Shown here: positions 42,895 through 52,800 of the stretch, one piece after another
Position numbering within the stretch: the stretch's first letter is position 1
Layout of the letters: each line of letters starts with the position of its first letter
Assembly (NCBI RefSeq): GCF_000633595.2
Contig: NZ_JIBU02000012.1
Span: forward strand, 279,756-343,755
Direction: 5' to 3'
DNA: 64,000 nt
Source of the DNA: Clostridium drakei
GTDB taxonomy: Bacteria > Bacillota > Clostridia > Clostridiales > Clostridiaceae
The notes under the pieces: generated by a model
What the model was told of the DNA's origin: nothing
The model's database searches: none
What the model saw: the letters and a program-made list of their open reading frames with translations, nothing else
Position numbers and translations under genes: made by a program

Positions 42895-43560
42895 TCATAT
42901 TTGCTTTTTTAAATAGTTTTCTATGTAATCAGATATTAAACTAATTACATCATCTATAGATAGTTTGGAAGAATCTATTTCTATAGCATCATGAGCTTTT
43001 CTTAAAGGATTTACGTCCCTATTAGAATCTATGTAATCTCTTTTTAGTATATCATTTAGTATGTCATTATATTCTACAGTAATGCACTTTTCCTTAAGCT
43101 CTTCATATCTTCTTTTTGCCCTTTCTTCTGCATTAGCAGTTAAAAAGAACTTAAGAGGAGAATTTTTTAGAACTACAGTGCCAATATCTCTTCCATCCAT
43201 TATTACATCATATTTATTTGCTATGTCTTGTTGAAGTTTTACAAGTATTTCTCTTACTTCAGGTATAGCAGCATAATTAGACACATTATTGCTTACTTCA
43301 ATGCTTCTAATTTCTTCACTTATATCTTCATTATTAACTATCAATGAATCACCTTTAAAATACATATTTAGAGAATTTGTAAGGTTACATATAGAATTAA
43401 CATCTTTATAATTTATATTATTTCTTAAGGATATTAGTGTAACAGCTCTATACATAGAGCCAGTATTTATATACATTAAATTAAATTTAGTAGCTATAAT
43501 ATTAGCTATTGTACTCTTTCCTGCACCAGCAGGTCCATCAATTGCTACAGAAATACTCAA
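42895..43560 (-). CDS. cmk: Cytidylate kinase
   Basis: Phosphorylates CMP and dCMP. The 221-residue product begins SISVAIDGPAGAGKSTIA (P-loop at about 8-17) and has YINTGSMYRAVTLIS, MDGRDIGTVVL and RAKRRYEE, all family motifs. The start is TTG at 43560, about 9 bases after AAGGCGG; the nearby ATG is out of frame. It precedes ispH-rpsA, an arrangement common in Firmicutes. Confidence 0.96.
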   Translation of the reverse strand: MSISVAIDGPAGAGKSTIANIIATKFNLMYINTGSMYRAVTLISLRNNINYKDVNSICNLTNSLNMYFKGDSLIVNNEDISEEIRSIEVSNNVSNYAAIPEVREILVKLQQDIANKYDVIMDGRDIGTVVLKNSPLKFFLTANAEERAKRRYEELKEKCITVEYNDILNDILKRDYIDSNRDVNPLRKAHDAIEIDSSKLSIDDVISLISDYIENYLKKQI

Positions 43561-43744
43561 ATTTTCATTCCGCCTTTCTAAAAAGTAACATAAATGTATA
43601 ATATTTTATCTTTTATTTTATAACACATATTTTATATATATTCTATAAAAAAGTATAAAATCCTTTATTTTATCCCACAATTTATTAAATAAAAACTTAT
43701 TAAATTTTAATATTTATTTAAACACTTGAATTTTAAAAAATTCT

Positions 43745-44968
43745 TCATTCATCTATTTTAGTTCCTGCTAAATAACCTGTTGAAAGAGCTATTTGTATAT
43801 TAAATCCACCTGTATAAGCATCTACATCCATAATTTCACCAGCAAAATATAAATTATTTAATATTTTAGATTTCATTGTAGAAGGATCGATTTCTTTAAC
43901 ATTTACACCTCCAGCGGTGACTATTGCTTCTGATATAGGTCTAAGACCTTTTATATTTAATGATAGGTTTTTAATCAAATTCACTAAATTTTTTCTTTCT
44001 TCTTTTGTAATTAAATTTACTTTCTTTATTGAGTCTATTCCTGAAAGAGCAATTATAATACTTATAAGTTTTTTTGGAAGAAGTTCATCTAGAGAATTTT
44101 TAAAATCTTTATTTAAATATTTAGAAAAATCTTTTTGTATTCTCTTATCTAACTCTTCATTTGATAATGCAGGTTTTAAATCAATAATGGCTTTTAGATT
44201 ATTAGATTTATTTATTATTCTACTTGCACTTAAAACTATAGGCCCTGAAATACCAAAATGAGTAAAAAGCATTTCTCCAAAATCTTTATAAAGGTTTTTA
44301 TTTTTGTTATCCTTAATAGTTAATTCTACATTTTTCAAAGAAAGACCTTGAAGTTCTTTTATCCAATCTTCTTCTATTTCAATAGGAACTAATGAAGGCA
44401 TAAGCTTTGTTATATTATGTCCTAGATCCTGTGCAATCTTAAAACCTTCGCCAGTAGATCCAGTTTGAGGATAGGAAATGCCACCTGTACACAATATGAA
44501 ATTATCACCTTCAATAATTGAACCATCTTCAAGTTGCACTGCATTTATTATATTATTTTCAAATACAAATTTTTTAACTTTTGTATTCAATTTTATATCT
44601 ACATTATTTTTTCGTAAAACTTTCTCTAATGCACTTATTATATCTGAAGATTTATCAGACTTTGGAAATACTCTATCTCCTCTTTCTACTTTCAATTTGA
44701 CATCTGAATTTTCAAAAAAATTCATTGTATCTTCATTAGTAAATGTATAAAGAGCACTATATAAAAAAGTAGAATTACCTGGTATGTAATCAAAAAAATC
44801 ATTTATATCTTTGGCATTAGTTACATTACATCTTCCTTTTCCTGTTATGTATAATTTTTTCCCAAGCTTTTCATTTTTTTCAATTAGTATAGTATTATGT
44901 TTTTTAGATGCAGCTATTGCAGCCATCATGCCTGCAGGACCCCCACCAATTACTATGACTGTTGACAT
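43745..44968 (-). CDS. FAD-dependent oxidoreductase, HI0933/YhiN family
   Basis: A 407-residue flavoprotein. The FAD Rossmann motif is VIGGGPAGMMAAIAASK at the N terminus, followed by LGKKLYITGKGRCNVTN, a family hallmark, FILCTGGISYPQTGSTGEGF, and the C-terminal FAD contact YFAGEIMDVDAYTGGFNIQ. The family is widespread near cmk in clostridia; its substrate is not known. GGTGGTG precedes the ATG. Confidence 0.88.
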   Translation of the reverse strand: MSTVIVIGGGPAGMMAAIAASKKHNTILIEKNEKLGKKLYITGKGRCNVTNAKDINDFFDYIPGNSTFLYSALYTFTNEDTMNFFENSDVKLKVERGDRVFPKSDKSSDIISALEKVLRKNNVDIKLNTKVKKFVFENNIINAVQLEDGSIIEGDNFILCTGGISYPQTGSTGEGFKIAQDLGHNITKLMPSLVPIEIEEDWIKELQGLSLKNVELTIKDNKNKNLYKDFGEMLFTHFGISGPIVLSASRIINKSNNLKAIIDLKPALSNEELDKRIQKDFSKYLNKDFKNSLDELLPKKLISIIIALSGIDSIKKVNLITKEERKNLVNLIKNLSLNIKGLRPISEAIVTAGGVNVKEIDPSTMKSKILNNLYFAGEIMDVDAYTGGFNIQIALSTGYLAGTKIDE

Positions 44969-45082
44969 AAATTCACCACCTTAAATATAATCAATTATAA
45001 TATTAATATATTAATATAGTTTATGCAAATTGGAAATAAAAAATTTGATACCTGGATTTATTCTTAAATTTAAATTATTCAT

Positions 45083-45115
45083 AAAAAAAGACGAATTCAA
45101 CAAATGAATTCGTCT
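45083..45115 (-). terminator. gdhA terminator
   Basis: AGACGAATTC (45089-45098) and GAATTCGTCT (45106-45115) form a perfect 10-base stem; on the minus strand it is followed by seven T residues. Confidence 0.9.
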
Positions 45116-45138
45116 CTTAAATCTAAACTTGCTTAAAA

Positions 45139-46497
45139 TTAATAGTTTCCTTGAGCATGCATTGCATCTGCAACTTTTACAAATCCAGCAATATTAGCTC
45201 CAGCAACTAAGTTATATCCAAAGCCGTAAGCTTCAGATGCATCTTTACAACTGTTATATATATTAACCATTATTTGATGAAGTTTTGTATCAACTTCTTC
45301 TGCTGTCCATGATAATCTTTCACTGTTTTGTGACATTTCAAGAGCTGAAGTAGCAACTCCGCCAGCATTAGCAGCTTTAGCAGGTCCTACTATAACGCCA
45401 TTTTTCTGTAAATATTCAACAGCTTCATTTGTGCATGGCATATTAGCAACTTCACAAACAAGTTTTATACCATTTGCAACTATTTGTTTAGCATGCTCTA
45501 AATGTATATCATTTTGAGTAGCACTTGGCATTATGATATCAGCTTTAACTCCCCAAGGTTTTTCGCCTTTGAAGAATTTAACTCCAAATTTGTCAGCATA
45601 ATCTTGTACTTTATCTCTTCCTGATGAACGCATTTCAAGTAAATAATCAATTTTTTCACCTAAAACGCCATCTGGATCATAAACATATCCATCTGGACCT
45701 GAAAGTGTTACAACTTTACCACCTAGGTCAGAAACTTTTTTACATACTCCCCAAGATACATTACCGAATCCTGATATTGCAACTGTCTTACCTTTGAAGT
45801 CTGTTCCTTCATGTTTAAGCATTTCTGCACAATAATAAGTTGCTCCAAATCCTGTAGCTTCTGGTCTTACTAAACTTCCACCGTAAGATAATCCTTTACC
45901 TGTAAGAACTCCATTTTCAAATGCTCCACGTATTCTTCTATATTGTCCATAAAGATATCCTATTTCTCTTCCACCAACACCGATGTCACCTGCTGGTACA
46001 TCAACATCTGGTCCTATATGTCTGTAAAGTTCAGTCATAAAGCTTTGGCAAAATCTCATAACTTCATTATCTGACTTTCCTCTTGGATCAAAGTCAGAAC
46101 CACCTTTACCTCCACCTATTGGAAGTCCAGTTAATGAATTCTTTAATATTTGTTCAAAACCTAGAAATTTGATTATTCCTATGTATACTGATGGATGAAA
46201 TCTTAAGCCACCCTTGTAAGGTCCTATGCATCCATTGAACTGTACTCTAAATCCACGATTAACTTGAACTTTTCCTGCATCATCAACCCATGGAACTCTA
46301 AAAGTAATTTGTCTTTCTGGTTCACAGAATCTTTCTAAAAGGTTTTCTTCAACATATTCTGGGTGCTTTTCAAATACTGGTCCTATACAAGATAAAACTT
46401 CTTCTACAGTTTGTAAAAATTCTGGTTCATTACCGTTTCTCTTTTTTACCTTTTCTAGTACCTCATTGATATAATTTTGTACATTTTCTTTTGTCAT
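45139..46497 (-). CDS. gdhA: Glutamate dehydrogenase, hexameric NADP-type
   Basis: Converts 2-oxoglutarate and ammonia to glutamate, or the reverse. The 452-residue length and sequences RVPWVDDAGKVQVNRGFRVQ, GPYKGGLRFHPSV, LPIGGGKGGSDFDPRGKSD and DVDVPAGDIGVGGREIGYL mark the small hexameric enzyme; KTVAISGFGNVSWG is the dinucleotide loop. NADP preference is usual for this subgroup but not proven here. GGGAGGG precedes the ATG, and the gene is monocistronic with its own terminator. Confidence 0.95.
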   Translation of the reverse strand: MTKENVQNYINEVLEKVKKRNGNEPEFLQTVEEVLSCIGPVFEKHPEYVEENLLERFCEPERQITFRVPWVDDAGKVQVNRGFRVQFNGCIGPYKGGLRFHPSVYIGIIKFLGFEQILKNSLTGLPIGGGKGGSDFDPRGKSDNEVMRFCQSFMTELYRHIGPDVDVPAGDIGVGGREIGYLYGQYRRIRGAFENGVLTGKGLSYGGSLVRPEATGFGATYYCAEMLKHEGTDFKGKTVAISGFGNVSWGVCKKVSDLGGKVVTLSGPDGYVYDPDGVLGEKIDYLLEMRSSGRDKVQDYADKFGVKFFKGEKPWGVKADIIMPSATQNDIHLEHAKQIVANGIKLVCEVANMPCTNEAVEYLQKNGVIVGPAKAANAGGVATSALEMSQNSERLSWTAEEVDTKLHQIMVNIYNSCKDASEAYGFGYNLVAGANIAGFVKVADAMHAQGNY

Positions 46498-46660
46498 TAT
46501 AAACCCTCCCCATGATAATTAAAGTATATTTATATGATATCCTTCATCATTATATAGTATTCAACAAAAAATTCATTTTTCCTTCTTATTTTAAAAAAAA
46601 ATTTTTGATTTTTGAAATTTTTAATTTATTATCAAGACTTGGATACAATTTTTGCTTCTT

Positions 46661-47539
46661 TTACAAATCATTTTCCTTAAAGGAATATACTTGATATTCT
46701 TGCCATATTCCTTCTAAATCAGAAAAAGTTTTAGATATTTTTTCTTTTTCTCTTAATCCTACTGCAATTATTAGTGCATTAATAACACTAAGTGGTGAAA
46801 CTAATGAATCTACAAAAGAAGCCATATTACTTTGAGCAATTAGTGTATAATCAGCTCTAGCAGCTAATGGTGAGAGTAAGCTATCAGTAATTGCAGTAAC
46901 TTTTGCACCTCTACTTTGCGCAAAAGATAACGCTTCAATAGTTCTGGCTGCATATCTTGGGAATCCAATTCCTATAACCAAATCTTCATCGGTAACATTA
47001 ATCATTTGCTCAAAAATATCACTTATACCATAGCTAACTACTTTTACATTATCTAAAATAAGATTTAAGTAAAATCCTAAAAATTCAGAAAGTGCTGTAG
47101 AGCTTCTAAGACCTATTATATATATTTTTTTAGCTTCAAATATATTATTTACAACATCTTCAAATGTTTTATGATTTATTTTTTCAAGAGTTGCTCTTAT
47201 ATTTTCCATATCTGATTTTAATACGCCCTTTAAAGCACTTTCTTCACTTACAAAATCATTAGAAAGTTCAATTCTTTGAACTGTAGTAAGTTTATTTTTT
47301 ATTAACTCTTGAAGAGCTTTTTGGAGTTTTGGATATCCTGAAAATCCGAGTTCATTTGCAAATCTAACTACTGTAGATTCACTTACTCCTACACTAACAC
47401 CTAATTTAGCTGCAGTCATAAATGCTGCTTTATCATAATGTTTTAAAATGTATTCAGCTATGAGCTTCTGTCCTTTACTTAATCTTGGAAATTTAACTTG
47501 AATTGTTCTCATTAAATCCTGCTTGTTATTATCTTCCAT
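46661..47539 (-). CDS. MurR/RpiR-family transcriptional regulator
   Basis: A 292-residue regulator. Residues 1-80 are an RpiR HTH domain (KFPRLSKGQKLIAEYILKHY, VSVGVSESTVVRFANELGF). Residues about 115-250 are a SIS sugar-phosphate-binding domain (IYIIGLRSSTALSEFLGFYL, VIGIGFPRYAARTIEALSFA). AAGGA lies before the ATG. A promoter with an embedded inverted repeat lies just upstream, consistent with autoregulation. No sugar genes adjoin it; gdhA, the next gene on the strand, might be a target, which is speculation. Confidence 0.88.
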   Translation of the reverse strand: MEDNNKQDLMRTIQVKFPRLSKGQKLIAEYILKHYDKAAFMTAAKLGVSVGVSESTVVRFANELGFSGYPKLQKALQELIKNKLTTVQRIELSNDFVSEESALKGVLKSDMENIRATLEKINHKTFEDVVNNIFEAKKIYIIGLRSSTALSEFLGFYLNLILDNVKVVSYGISDIFEQMINVTDEDLVIGIGFPRYAARTIEALSFAQSRGAKVTAITDSLLSPLAARADYTLIAQSNMASFVDSLVSPLSVINALIIAVGLREKEKISKTFSDLEGIWQEYQVYSFKENDL

Positions 47540-47589
47540 AACTATTCAATCCTTTCTTATCATCCTCATTCTTTTGCAATATTTATTTC

Positions 47590-47623
47590 ATTTTAACATC
47601 TATTGAACAAACTTTCAATAGAT
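47590..47623 (-). promoter_or_regulatory. RpiR-gene promoter with inverted repeat
   Basis: On minus: TTGAAA (47618-47613), 17 bases, TAAAAT (47595-47590). A perfect 10-base inverted repeat (ATCTATTGAA at 47598-47607 and TTCAATAGAT at 47614-47623) spans the -35 and spacer. Binding there would block polymerase. Confidence 0.6.
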
Positions 47624-47637
47624 CTTTCAATTGTTGA

Positions 47638-47802
47638 TCATTTTTCTTTGTAAATATTTACAATGTTCCTGTTTTCTTTTTCAGTTACACCTAAAACAAT
47701 ATTATATTCACTTAGGTTTTTGTTCATAAAATCCACAATTTTATACATATCTTCATAGTATACAAACTCTTTTGATGCTATTAATTCTAATTTATCCTTC
47801 AT
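47638..47802 (-). CDS. DUF4264/YpmA-like small protein
   Basis: A 54-residue open frame with GGAGGT six bases before its ATG. The product begins MKDKLELIASKEFVYYEDMY and ends NIVNIYKEK. It resembles the DUF4264 family (Bacillus YpmA), short cytoplasmic proteins of unknown role with the layout DLYKIVDxLN and a final beta strand. The gene lies directly upstream of the RpiR regulator. Family assignment is by memory of the pattern, so moderate. Confidence 0.65.
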   Translation of the reverse strand: MKDKLELIASKEFVYYEDMYKIVDFMNKNLSEYNIVLGVTEKENRNIVNIYKEK

Positions 47803-47926
47803 TTTTTACCTCCTAAATTTATCTTTTCTATTGCAATTATGATGTGATCATTTGGATCCTTATTTACAAAAGAATGAAGCATAGCTTTATATTTTTCGGA
47901 AGATTTTTAACTAAGTTGATTTTTTT

Positions 47927-47965
47927 AGTTTACTATTGTTGTAATTAACATAATATTAAATATGT
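47927..47965 (-). repeat. Dispersed intergenic element, copy 4
   Basis: On minus the 39-base copy begins ACATATTTAATATTATG and ends AATAGTAAACT. It is about 125 bases before the DUF4264-like start, in the same orientation relative to the gene as the other copies. Confidence 0.6.
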
Positions 47966-48037
47966 AAATATAATTTTTAGCTTTAAAATTAAGATTATAT
48001 ATATTTAAATAAGTTTATATAATCTTAATTTATACAA

Positions 48038-48742
48038 TTACTTTATATTTTGAATTTCTTTAGTATTTAAATATCTCCATTTTCCTAAAGGCAAATTCCC
48101 TAGTTTTATATCACCTATTTGTAATCTTTTTAGTTCTAATACTTGATGATTTATAAAATCACACATTTTTCTTATTTGTCTATTCCTACCTTCATGTATA
48201 ATTATTTCAACTTCGCAATAATCTTTAAATTTTTTTACAATTTTAAATTTTGCTGGTGCTGTAACATATCCATCTATATTTATTCCTTTTTCAAATTTTT
48301 TTATATCATTTTCTGTAGGAATTCCTTTAATTAATGCTATATAAATCTTATTTTTTTCTTGTTTTGGATGTATTATTTTGTTATATATATCCCCATCATT
48401 AGTGAGCAGTATCAATCCTGATGTATCATAATCCAATCTACCTATAGGATATATTCTTTCTGTAACATCTACTAAATCTAAAATTGTTTTTCTTCCCCTC
48501 TCATCTTTCACTGTAGAAACATATCCCTTTGGCTTGTTAAGTGCAATATATACTTTGTTCTTTTCTTTCTTTATTAATTTACCGTCTAATGTTACTAAGT
48601 CTTTTTCTTCATCTATTTTAGCACCTAATTCATTCACTATTTTCCCATTAACTTTAACCCTAGCTTGTAATATAATTTCTTCACATTTTCGTCTAGAAGC
48701 TATTCCACAAGCTGCCATATATTTTTGTAGTCTTTCTTCCAT
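48038..48742 (-). CDS. rluB: 23S rRNA pseudouridine synthase, RluB/RsuA family
   Basis: The 234-residue product has an S4 RNA-binding domain at residues 1-60 (RLQKYMAACGIASRRKCEE), the catalytic Asp in PIGRLDYDTSGLILLTND, and HEGRNRQIRKMCD, defining the RsuA/RluB/E/F group. The usual clostridial member modifies 23S rRNA; choice among RluB, RsuA and RluF is by length and is less certain. I set the ATG at 48742 after GGAGGT; a GTG three codons upstream overlaps that site. Confidence 0.88.
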   Translation of the reverse strand: MEERLQKYMAACGIASRRKCEEIILQARVKVNGKIVNELGAKIDEEKDLVTLDGKLIKKEKNKVYIALNKPKGYVSTVKDERGRKTILDLVDVTERIYPIGRLDYDTSGLILLTNDGDIYNKIIHPKQEKNKIYIALIKGIPTENDIKKFEKGINIDGYVTAPAKFKIVKKFKDYCEVEIIIHEGRNRQIRKMCDFINHQVLELKRLQIGDIKLGNLPLGKWRYLNTKEIQNIK

Positions 48743-48893
48743 AAAACTCACCTCCTTTGGAAATTACTATTAAATTATAAAACTATTTATGAAAGTATAC
48801 AATATAGTTAAAATAGTTATATTATTTTAGAATAAATCTTCTAATTTATGTTAATAATTACATTAATATCTGCTATTAGAAGGAGGATTTTAA

Positions 48894-49526
48894 ATGAGAC
48901 TTCCAAATCACATTGGTATTATACCTGATGGTAATAGACGCTGGGCTGTTAATCATGGATTAGAAAAAGAAGCTGGTTATACTTGGGGACTTCAGCCAGG
49001 TATGGAAATATTCAAAATTTGTAAAGAACTTGGAATTAAAGAATTAACTTATTATGGATTTACTGTAGATAACACTAAAAGACCTAAAGCACAGACTAAA
49101 GCTTTTACTGCAGCATGCATAGAAGCTGTTAGAATGCTTTCAAAAGAAGACGCCTCACTTTTAGTAGTCGGAAACTCATCTTCTCCTATGTTTCCACATG
49201 AATTATTACCTTTCACAAAAAGAAAGTTTTTTGGTAAGGGTACTATGAAAATTAATTTTTTAGTAAACTATGGCTGGGAATGGGATTTGTCACCCGTACA
49301 CAATTTAGATAATAATACTAAATATTATTTAAAATCGTCAGAAATAAATAGAGTAGATTTAATAGTAAGGTGGGGTGGCAGAAGAAGGCTTAGTGGTTTT
49401 CTTCCTGTGCAATCCGTATATTCAGATTTTTATATTATAGATGATTATTGGCCTGACTTCAAAAAATCTCAATTAATGGATGCATTAAATTGGTATAGTA
49501 CTCAAGATGTTACTTTAGGTGGCTAA
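48894..49526 (+). CDS. Undecaprenyl diphosphate synthase family protein, atypical
   Basis: A 210-residue cis-prenyltransferase-like protein, shorter than the usual 240-250. It retains the start HIGIIPDGNRRWAVNHG (the catalytic DGNRRW) and the ending VYSDFYIIDDYWPDF, but the RTSGExRxSNFL motif that binds the second diphosphate reads RWGGRRRLSGFLPVQ. These changes suggest altered substrate or reduced activity compared with the housekeeping UppS, which would be encoded elsewhere. AAGGAGG precedes the ATG. The next gene encodes a spore-surface protein. Confidence 0.75.
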   Translation: MRLPNHIGIIPDGNRRWAVNHGLEKEAGYTWGLQPGMEIFKICKELGIKELTYYGFTVDNTKRPKAQTKAFTAACIEAVRMLSKEDASLLVVGNSSSPMFPHELLPFTKRKFFGKGTMKINFLVNYGWEWDLSPVHNLDNNTKYYLKSSEINRVDLIVRWGGRRRLSGFLPVQSVYSDFYIIDDYWPDFKKSQLMDALNWYSTQDVTLGG

Positions 49527-49643
49527 TATGCATTAAAAGTATTTTTATTAGTTTCAAAAACATCATAACTCAATATTGATCTAATTTTTCAAACTAATAA
49601 TTTTTATAAATTTGAAAATAATAATATTGAAAGGGTGATGACA

Positions 49644-49811
49644 ATGAATAATGAAACAATAAAAAATAATTCTTTTAAAATTCCTATTGAAAAACATGAC
49701 ACTGCAGCTTGGGCAAACATTACCGAAACTAGACCTGTCAGCAATGTTTCTATTCCTAATGAATATGAAACTATGAATGCAAAAGAATGGGTCGATTCAA
49801 ATCAAAAATAA
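49644..49811 (+). CDS. DUF3787-family spore-surface protein
   Basis: A 55-residue frame preceded by AAAGGGTG. The central sequence EKHDTAAWANI followed by RPVSNVSIPNEYE and the end NAKEWVDSNQK match DUF3787, a small clostridial family found on spores (the CDIF630_02480 spore surface group). The short conserved core and terminal KEWVDSNQK are distinctive. A terminator follows. The UppS-like gene lies 117 bases before it on the same strand. Confidence 0.8.
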   Translation: MNNETIKNNSFKIPIEKHDTAAWANITETRPVSNVSIPNEYETMNAKEWVDSNQK

Positions 49812-49824
49812 ACAATTTTAATTA

Positions 49825-49862
49825 AAAAGGAGTCTTTCTAATTAAAAAGAAGACTCCTTTTC
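49825..49862. terminator. Bidirectional terminator between DUF3787 gene and nifJ
   Basis: AAAAGGAGTCTT (49825-49836) and AAGACTCCTTTT (49850-49861) are perfect arms around a 13-base loop. Confidence 0.88.
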
Positions 49863-49875
49863 TATTTACAATATA

Positions 49876-52800
49876 CTAAAATTTTTGTTCTGCTAATCTT
49901 TTGTAGGTTTCATATCTTTCCTTTGCATGTTTTTCTGCTTCATTAAACATATTTTCTGCAATATCAGGAAATACATTCATAAGAGATGTATATCTTATCT
50001 CTCCATTTATAAAATCTTTGAAAGATTTTGTTGGTTCTTTTGAATCCATTATAAATGGATTTTTACCTTCCTCTTTTAATTCTGGATTAAATCTATACAT
50101 ATGCCAATATCCTGATTCTACAGCTTTTTTGCCTTCCATAACACTAGTTGCCATACCAGATTTTATACCATGATTAATACATGGGGCATAAGCTATTATA
50201 AGTGATGGTCCTTTATATTTTTCGGCTTCAATAAGTGTTTTTATAGTTTGATTCATGTTAGCCCCCATTGATATTTGTGCCACATATACATATCCATAAC
50301 TCATGGCCATCATTCCCAAGTCTTTCTTCCTTATTTTTTTACCTGACGCTGCAAATTTAGCAACAGCAGCAGTTGGAGTTGCTTTTGAAGATTGACCTCC
50401 TGTATTAGAATATACTTCTGTATCCATTACAAATAGATTAACATCATCACCAGATGCGAGAACGTGGTCTAATCCTCCGTATCCAATATCATATGCCCAT
50501 CCATCTCCACCTATTATCCATTGAGATTTTTTAACTAAAAAATCTTTTTTATCTAGTATTTCCTTTATTATTTCATTTCCGTTATAATTATGATCATTTA
50601 AAATTTCAAGTATATTTTTTGAAGCTGCCTTTGACTTTTCTCCATCATACATACCTTCAATCCACTCTTTAAATGCATCCTTTATTTTATCAGCTCCTGG
50701 AGAAACTATATATTCTTCCATCAAATCTTTAAGCTTCTCTCTTATTTGTTTAACTCCCAAATACATCCCATATCCATACTCTGCATTGTCTTCAAAAAGT
50801 GAATTTCCCCAAGCAGGACCTTTTCCATCTGCATTTACAGTATAAGGTATTGATGGTGCACTTGCTCCCCAAATAGAAGAACAGCCTGTGGCATTTGCAA
50901 TCATCATTCTTTCTCCAAATAATTGAGTAATAAGTCTTACATAAGGAGTTTCTCCACATCCTGGACATGCTCCATTAAACTCTAAAAGTGGTTTTGCAAA
51001 TTGACTTCCTTTTACTGTACCTTTATCCATAACAGTATCTTTATATCTGATCTTATCTGCATATTCCCAATTTTCTGCTTGTTTTTCAATTTCTTCTTCT
51101 GCTGACTTCATAATAAGTGCTTTCCCTGGTGCTGGACAGACATCTGCACAATTTCCACATCCAGTACAATCCAGTGGATCTACCTGAATACGATACTCAA
51201 ACATTTCTAAACCTTTACCAACAGCTTTTTTTGTTTCAAAGGTATCTGGTGCATTTTTTACTTCTTCTTCATTTAATAAAAATGGTCTTACAGTAGCATG
51301 AGGGCAAACATATGAACATTGATTACATTGAATACATTTCTCTATTTGCCACTCTGGTATCATAACTGCAATGCCTCTTTTTTCATAAGCAGTAGTACCT
51401 AATGGAAATGAACCATCCTCCATACCTGAAAATGCACTTACTGGAAGATCATCTCCTTGATGTTTTGACATTGGTATTTGAATATCCTTAACAAACTTAT
51501 TATCCACTTCAAAATCTTTTTTATCTTCACATGAGTTTTTCCATGAGTCTGGAACATTTACTTTTATAAGAGATTCTATCCCCTTATCCACTGCAGCTTT
51601 ATTCATTTCTACAATTTTTTCACCTTTTTTTCCATAAACCTTTTCTATGGAATCTTTTAAATATTTTACTGCATTTTCTATTGAAATTATATTTGATAAT
51701 TTAAAGAATGCAGATTGCATAATCATATTAATTCTTCCACCTAAGCCTATATTTCTTGCAATTGTCACTGCATCTATAGTGTAAAATTTAATATTATTTT
51801 CAGATATATATCTCTTCATTGCTCCTGGAAGTTTTTCTTCTAAATCATTAGCATCCCATGGACAATTAAGTACAAAACTTCCACCTTTTTTAAGTCCTTT
51901 AAGTACATCCTGCTGATATATAAAAGATTTATTATGGCATGCTATATAATCTGCATTATAAACTAAATAAGGAGATTTTATAGGTTTTTTACCAAATCTT
52001 AAATGAGAAACAGTAGTTCCACCTGATTTTTTACTATCATAAGAAAAATAAGCTTGAGCATAAAGCTGAGTATTATCTCCTATTATTTTAATAGCACTCT
52101 TATTAGCTCCTACTGTACCATCAGAACCTAACCCCCAGAATTTACAACTTACAGTTCCTTCTGGTGTAGTTTCTATAGGATCTCCATTAGTCAGTGAAGT
52201 ATTAGTTACATCATCTGTAATACCAATAGTAAAGTTATCCTTAGGAGAAGAACTTTTTAAATTATTAAACACAGCTAATATTTGAGATGGTGTAGTATCT
52301 TTAGAACCTAATCCATATCTTCCTCCTACTATTAAAGGTCTATTTTCGTTTTTATAAAATATATGAACTACATCTAAGTATAATGGCTCTGCTAGTGATC
52401 CTGGTTCTTTAGTTCTATCTAATACAGCTATTTTTTTTGTTGTACTTGGAAGAACATTAAAGAAATATTTTTCTGAAAATGGTCTATATAAATGAACTTT
52501 TATGCATCCTACTTTTTCTCCTTTATTCATAAGGTAATCTACAGTTTCATCTATAGTATCGCATACAGATCCCATAGCAACTATCACATATTCAGCATCT
52601 GGTGATCCATAATAATCAAAAGGGTGGTATACTCTTCCTGTAATTTTTTCTATCTCTCTCATATAATCTTCTGTTATATCTGGTACTGCTTCATAAAATT
52701 TGTTTGAAGCTTCTCTACCTTGGAAATAAATATCTGGATTTTGTGCTGTTCCACGCACTACAGGATGTTCAGGATTCAAAGCTCTATTTCTAAATTCTTT

